A stretch of DNA of 64,000 nt from FEN-1297 sp021817845 (GTDB taxonomy: Bacteria > Bacteroidota > Ignavibacteria > Ignavibacteriales > Ignavibacteriaceae). Positions 59,663 through 64,000 of the stretch are shown here, one piece after another (positions within the stretch are counted from its first letter, which is position 1; each line of letters starts with the position of its first letter). The position numbers and the translations under genes were made by a program. Under the pieces are notes generated by a model. The model had not been told where the DNA came from. It saw only the letters and a list, made by a program, of their open reading frames with translations, and ran no database searches. Where the stretch lies: contig JAKAFW010000014.1 in assembly GCA_021817845.1 (NCBI GenBank), forward strand, positions 20,341 to 84,340, in the 5' to 3' direction.

Positions 59663-60922
59663 ATGGTGCTAATAAAAAAAAATCTGTTTATATCGTTAAC
59701 ATTTATAAATATTTTAATATCTATAAATCCCGTTTCAGCGCAATGGGTGCAAACCGGACTAAACTCAGGAAATATCAATTGCTTCGCCGTCACCGGCACA
59801 AATATCTATGCTGGAACAAATGGCGGCGTATTCCTTTCAACCGATAACGGTACAAGTTGGACTGCAGTAGATTCGGGTTTGACGTTCCATTCTGTCACTT
59901 CTCTTGCGGTGGACAGTACAAATATCTATGCTGGAACAAATGGCGGCGTATTTCTTTCGACGGATAACGGAACGAGTTGGAAAGCGGTCAATACAGGTTT
60001 GACAAACACTGATGTCTCGTCTCTTGCTATCTCAGGTACAAATCTCTTTGCCGGTACGAATGGTGGCGGAATATTCATTTCAAAAGACAACGGCACAAGT
60101 TGGACTGCGGTTAATAATGATTTAACGAACTCGGATGTTATCTTACTAGCTGTTTTCGACACTAATTTATTTGCCGGTACTTTCGCTAATATGGGTGGAG
60201 TTCTATACCTTTCGACAGACAACGGCACGAGTTGGAGTGATGTTACTGCAGGTTTGCCAAGCAGTAAGACCGAACCTCTTGCTGTAAGATCATTAGCTGT
60301 CGCGGATACAAATATATTTGCAGCAACGGCTTTAGGCATAAGCCTTTCGACAAACAACGGCACGACTTGGAGTAATGTTACGGGTGTGCCAAGCAGTTAC
60401 AACTTTCCCTTTATGGTCACCTCACTTGCGGTCTCTGGAACAAATATCTTTGCTGGCGATAATTTTGACGGCGTATTTCTTTCAATTGATAATGGCGTGA
60501 GTTGGAAAGCGGTCAATACAGGACTGACAGACACTGATGTTGTGGCTCTTGCTGTCTCAGGCGCGAATATTTTTGCCGGTACTCAAGGTGACGGTATATG
60601 GCGAAGACCGTTGTCAGAAATTATAACTAATATTAAAGATGCACAATATAATTTACCTATAAGATTTTACTTACAACAAAATTATCCGAATCCATTCAAT
60701 CCGACTACAACAATAAATTATTCGGTTCCTAAGTCTAATAGGGTAACTATAAAGGTTTATGATATTCTGGGAGATGACGTAGCAACATTAGTTAATGAAG
60801 AAAAACCGGTGGGAAATTATTCGGTTAATTTTAATGCAAGTAAACTTTCAAGCGGGGTTTATTTTTACAGAATGCAGGCTGGGAGTTTTGTAGAGACTAA
60901 GAAGTTAATTCTGATGAAATAG
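59663..60922 (+). CDS. Secreted beta-propeller-like repeat protein with T9SS domain
   Basis: 419 residues. Signal peptide (about 1-27, cut after VSAQ). Residues 28-310 are about seven repeats of a unit like TNIYAGTNGGVFLSTDNGTS with WxxV following, as in BNR/Ycf48-type propellers. The units are very alike in DNA as well (for example aatatctatgctggaacaaa twice), indicating recent duplication. The C-terminus is a T9SS sorting domain (QQNYPNPFNPTTTINYSVP to ETKKLILMK). Ligand unknown. Confidence 0.85.
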   Translation: MVLIKKNLFISLTFINILISINPVSAQWVQTGLNSGNINCFAVTGTNIYAGTNGGVFLSTDNGTSWTAVDSGLTFHSVTSLAVDSTNIYAGTNGGVFLSTDNGTSWKAVNTGLTNTDVSSLAISGTNLFAGTNGGGIFISKDNGTSWTAVNNDLTNSDVILLAVFDTNLFAGTFANMGGVLYLSTDNGTSWSDVTAGLPSSKTEPLAVRSLAVADTNIFAATALGISLSTNNGTTWSNVTGVPSSYNFPFMVTSLAVSGTNIFAGDNFDGVFLSIDNGVSWKAVNTGLTDTDVVALAVSGANIFAGTQGDGIWRRPLSEIITNIKDAQYNLPIRFYLQQNYPNPFNPTTTINYSVPKSNRVTIKVYDILGDDVATLVNEEKPVGNYSVNFNASKLSSGVYFYRMQAGSFVETKKLILMK

Positions 60923-61089
60923 GATTTCATTTCGGTTGCTAATGTGCAGCAGCAAGGACGCTGGGAACGAGAATCATAATAAGGTTATTGCGGGTAAATT
61001 AATGTTTAATTAATTTAATTCAATAGTTAATTGGAATAGGGGTGTTGACTTAAAGATGAATACGAAATTCTTATTTAATTAGGTTAAAC

Positions 61090-63141
61090 ATGGAAACAAT
61101 AAAAAAGTATTTACCCTGGTTCCTTTTCTTTATATCGCTCATGATATTGTACTTTTCTTCTTACCCGGCAATAGGATGGTGGGACAGCGGCATATATGCT
61201 GCAAATGCAAATAACTTAAGCATCCCTGATCCTGGCGGATCAATACTCTATGCAATATTAGGAAGACTGTTTACAATTATTTTCTTTTTCCTGCCGAAAA
61301 TAAAAGCTATAACACTGGTTAGTATTGTCTCGACAAGCGCTGCAGCAGTATTTTTTTATTACAGTATGATTGAGGTATTAAATAATTTTAAAAGATTGTC
61401 TGAGTCATCTAAAATTATTGCTTCATTTTGTACAGCTTTAGCATTGCCTTTCTTATTCAGTATATGGTCCGAGTCAAATGTTCCAAGAGTTTATTCGTTA
61501 GGCTTGTTGTTAACAAGCATCATTCTCTTATGTACATTGAGAATTTGGTTTACCGAAGATGAAAAAGAAAAGGCAAAACTCTTCCTATTAATAATTTTTC
61601 TTTTGTCAATAGATTATGCTGCTCACCGCTTAAACATGCCTTTTATTCCGGTTATCTTATTATTGCTTGCTTTTCCATTAAGAAAGCATTTATATGAAAT
61701 AAAATTCTGGTTACCCATAATTTTAGTTGCCGCTGCGGGCTTATCTATAAATTTATTTATTTTAATACGCTCAATACAAACACCTCCTTTTCATATGGAT
61801 GAAATAAGATCTTTCAGAGATCTAATATTCTGGATAAACATGAGGAGATTTGGTCAGTCAAACCTATCAATGATTTTTCATAGGAAAGCTCCATTTTGGG
61901 ATTACCAAGTAAAGTTTATGTACTTAAGATATTTCGGATGGAACTTCCTTGGGAAAAATGGAGTGGGGTTTTTAAGAGTAATTGCCTTTTTCCCATTTAT
62001 CTTAGGGATAGCAGGCTTTATTTACAGTTTTATAAAAAAAATTAAGTTATGGATTCTAATTTCGATTATATTCTTATTATTCTCATTCGGATTAATTGTT
62101 TATGCTAACATTCGGAATGGATTTGATCAAACAAGAGAAATTGACAGGCTCTTTATCCCATCTTTTATGATTTTCTTAATTTGGGTGGGAATAGGACTGT
62201 CCTTATTGTCTGAAGGTATATCAAAGATCCTAGTAAAAATAAAACATAATAAATCAGTAATTATTGTGTTAGTAATATGCTTTCTAGTTCTTCCGTTTAA
62301 TTTATTTTTAGACAATCTGAAAGAATGTAATAAAAGTAAATATTATTTCCCTGAAGATTTTGCTTATAATATTTTAAGCAGTTGTGAAAAGAATGCTGTT
62401 CTTTTTACCAACGGAGATAATGATACTTTCCCGCTTTGGTATCTGCAAAGCGTGGAAGGTTATAGGACCGACGTAACTATAGCGAACACTAATCTTTTAA
62501 ACACAGATTTTTTTGTTAACGAATTGAAACACGATCATAATGGTTTTAATATTGATTCGTCTTATCCAAACTCTAAAGAATTCGATCGGTCACTGTTAAA
62601 AAAGCCAGTTGAAATAGTACTCCCCTATTCCTGCTCATTACCCGGAGGGAAAATTGAAAAGGATACTTTACGTGCGACATATAATGGCAGGGACTTTGGC
62701 GATAAGAAATTCTGGTTATCTCAAGATAAGGTAATATTATCTTTTTTAAAAAATAATAAATGGAAAAGACCGGTATATTTTTGTGCAACAGTGAACCCGG
62801 ATAATTTACTGGGATTAAATGATTATTTAAGTTATGAAGGAGCAGTCAGTAAGTTAGTGCCGGTAAAGGGCGACAGCATTTCACCATCAGTTTTAGAAAA
62901 TAATCTTATGCATAAATATAGATATAGAAGTTTCAACGATAGGGCAGTTCCAATAGATAATATAACCACAGATATATTTTTATATATCTTTAGAGTTGGG
63001 TTTTATAAACTGATATTATTTTATAAACATAACGGTAATAAAACTAAAGCGAGAGAAGTTTTTGATTTTATGCAGGAAAAGCTGCCCGAATGGAGATTTA
63101 CCGAAAAGGAAAATAAGTTTTTAAATGATCTAAGTAAATAA
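61090..63141 (+). CDS. DUF2723-family multi-span membrane protein
   Basis: 683 residues with about eleven or twelve membrane helices in the first 440 residues and a soluble C-terminal part. The start, GWWDSGIYAANANNLSIPDP near residue 29 then GGSILYAILGRLF, matches the WDSGE-type block of DUF2723 (TMEM260-like, GT-C fold glycosyltransferase relatives), except that the usual Glu is Ile. The later NGDNDTFPLWYLQSVEGYRTDV near 447 is the second family block. It may move sugars to proteins or lipids at the envelope. The methyltransferase follows 120 bases later. Confidence 0.82.
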   Translation: METIKKYLPWFLFFISLMILYFSSYPAIGWWDSGIYAANANNLSIPDPGGSILYAILGRLFTIIFFFLPKIKAITLVSIVSTSAAAVFFYYSMIEVLNNFKRLSESSKIIASFCTALALPFLFSIWSESNVPRVYSLGLLLTSIILLCTLRIWFTEDEKEKAKLFLLIIFLLSIDYAAHRLNMPFIPVILLLLAFPLRKHLYEIKFWLPIILVAAAGLSINLFILIRSIQTPPFHMDEIRSFRDLIFWINMRRFGQSNLSMIFHRKAPFWDYQVKFMYLRYFGWNFLGKNGVGFLRVIAFFPFILGIAGFIYSFIKKIKLWILISIIFLLFSFGLIVYANIRNGFDQTREIDRLFIPSFMIFLIWVGIGLSLLSEGISKILVKIKHNKSVIIVLVICFLVLPFNLFLDNLKECNKSKYYFPEDFAYNILSSCEKNAVLFTNGDNDTFPLWYLQSVEGYRTDVTIANTNLLNTDFFVNELKHDHNGFNIDSSYPNSKEFDRSLLKKPVEIVLPYSCSLPGGKIEKDTLRATYNGRDFGDKKFWLSQDKVILSFLKNNKWKRPVYFCATVNPDNLLGLNDYLSYEGAVSKLVPVKGDSISPSVLENNLMHKYRYRSFNDRAVPIDNITTDIFLYIFRVGFYKLILFYKHNGNKTKAREVFDFMQEKLPEWRFTEKENKFLNDLSK

Positions 63142-63260
63142 TAATTTTTATATAGATACTAATTAAATATCAAAATAAACCTGAATCAACAAGGAGACAA
63201 AACCGTTTGATGCTTCTTGAACTTGGCGATTACCGATCATTATAAAGAGAGAATAAACAT

Positions 63261-63992
63261 ATGGAATGGTTTTCGGATTTATATGATGAATTTAGAATGA
63301 GGACAGGCTTTGGTAGAGTGACTGCTAAGGAGACACGGAAAGATGTCGATTTCTTATGCGATGTTCTTAAATTAAATCAAGGAGATAAAGTACTTGACTT
63401 ATTTTGTGGCGCTGGCAGACATTCGCTTGAACTTGCAAGGAAAGGATACATAGTAACCGGAATTGAATTGAACCCTAATTATTTAGAATTGGCAAAGAAG
63501 TTATGTAAAGAAACAGTTAATGCTCCGAATTTCATATTAGGTGACGTTCGTAAAATTTATTATGGGAAAGGGTATGATGCGGTTATCATTATGTTTAGCA
63601 GCTTTGGCTATTTTAGCGATGTTGAGGATAAGTTGATTTTAAGGAAGGCTTTTAAAGCCCTGAAACCAGGAGGCAGGTTTTTTATAGAAATATTAAACAG
63701 AGATTGGATCTTGAAAAACTATATAAAAATTCAAGATACTAAGGTTGACGGTATACGCGTGGTTGACAAAAGAGATTTTGATAATCTAACCAGCAGGAAC
63801 AATTTTGTTATTAAAAGATATGAGAAAGATGGCGTTGTTTCCAAAAGCGGTTCATGGAGATTGTATTCCGCACATGAGATAAAAAATATATTAGAAGACA
63901 TTGGATTTAGATTTATAGGTGGTTATTCCAATTTCAAAAAAGAGCCATTGAGGACGGATACAAGACTAATGAGAATGGTATTCGAGAAGTGA
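63261..63992 (+). CDS. SAM-dependent methyltransferase
   Basis: 243 residues. Class I fold: VLDLFCGAGRHSLELARKGYIVTGIELNPNYLELAKK (about 44-80) holds motif I and the acidic SAM residue, YDAVIIMFSSFGYF near 113 is motif II-like, and LKPGGRFFIEILN near 140 is motif III. The C-terminal beta part (SGSWRLYSAHEIKNILEDIGF) is typical of small-molecule or cofactor methylases. Target unknown. The stop is eight bases before the window end. Confidence 0.88.
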   Translation: MEWFSDLYDEFRMRTGFGRVTAKETRKDVDFLCDVLKLNQGDKVLDLFCGAGRHSLELARKGYIVTGIELNPNYLELAKKLCKETVNAPNFILGDVRKIYYGKGYDAVIIMFSSFGYFSDVEDKLILRKAFKALKPGGRFFIEILNRDWILKNYIKIQDTKVDGIRVVDKRDFDNLTSRNNFVIKRYEKDGVVSKSGSWRLYSAHEIKNILEDIGFRFIGGYSNFKKEPLRTDTRLMRMVFEK

Positions 63993-64000
63993 AGACGAGA

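Noticed and set aside
59780..60600. Direct repeats as an array outside genes
   Set aside because: They lie inside one frame and match protein repeat units of a beta-propeller-like domain.
63212..63247. Eleven-codon leader frame (MLLELGDYRSL) after an AAGGAG sequence
   Set aside because: The ribosome site is about 14 bases away and the frame is too short to judge; no attenuator-like hairpin follows.
1..64000. tRNA, rRNA, CRISPR arrays, intact transposases, prophage genes
   Set aside because: I scanned for characteristic T-arm, repeat-spacer and transposase patterns and saw none that I could support.

Overview
The window is low-GC DNA from what looks like a member of the Ignavibacteriota/Chlorobi side of the Bacteroidota superphylum. 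The reasons are three secreted or fragmentary proteins ending in a type IX secretion sorting domain that opens with NYPNPFNP or a close variant, a SprE-like TPR lipoprotein, TAnnTTTG-type -7 promoter boxes, and frequent TTG/GTG starts. The lineage is an inference from these traits. I found no tRNA, rRNA, CRISPR array or intact transposase.

The first 22 kb form a fluoride regulon. Six separate fluoride (crcB-motif) riboswitches can be read by eye: minus strand at about 613-702, 3308-3359 and 10494-10570, and plus strand at 11465-11520, 14857-14912 and 16700-16809. They head six transcripts. (1) A metallophosphoesterase. (2) A cyclopropane fatty acid synthase with peptidase T. (3) A six-gene membrane complex related to complex I and hydrogenase-4, whose NiFe and Fe-S ligands are largely gone. 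(4) A pair of MutS-like ATPases. (5) The fluoride channel CrcB with a DUF190 protein. (6) A DUF6062-like Cys/His protein, an unknown helical protein, a PAP2 phosphatase, an MFS transporter, two small proteins and enolase. The set combines fluoride export, known or plausible fluoride-sensitive enzymes (enolase, phosphatases), membrane lipid change and a possible ion-pumping complex. An acid phosphatase gene (10658-11353) and a decayed toxin-antitoxin-like patch (about 15697-16674) sit among them.

This first part is also rich in small mobile sequences. A 305-bp MITE-like element with 16-bp terminal inverted repeats and a 10-bp target duplication sits between two genes of the membrane complex. 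A short palindrome (core CTGCCTGTCCGGCAG) has entered three of its neighbouring reading frames four times in all, without breaking them, adding peptides such as PAGQAG. The same palindrome sits inside the P3 loops of two of the riboswitches.

From 22 kb onward the content is mostly housekeeping and envelope genes: dacB, a LOG-family protein, rpsU, an M14 carboxypeptidase, a TPMT-like methyltransferase, a CYTH protein, an AddB-like nuclease, a secreted M1 peptidase, an RRM protein, secA, a P-II protein, a SprE-like TPR lipoprotein, a monofunctional transglycosylase, a TrmH-family methyltransferase, rlmN, an acyl-CoA dehydrogenase, a YidD-like protein with two TPR/membrane proteins, LemA with a TPM protein, and two tandem 2[4Fe-4S] ferredoxins. 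The last 11 kb (53-64 kb) is accessory: a TlpA-like thioredoxin protein, a DUF5808-like protein, an S41 peptidase, TPR and beta-propeller-like proteins, fragments of a thioredoxin gene and of a secreted protein, a DUF2723 membrane protein and a methyltransferase.
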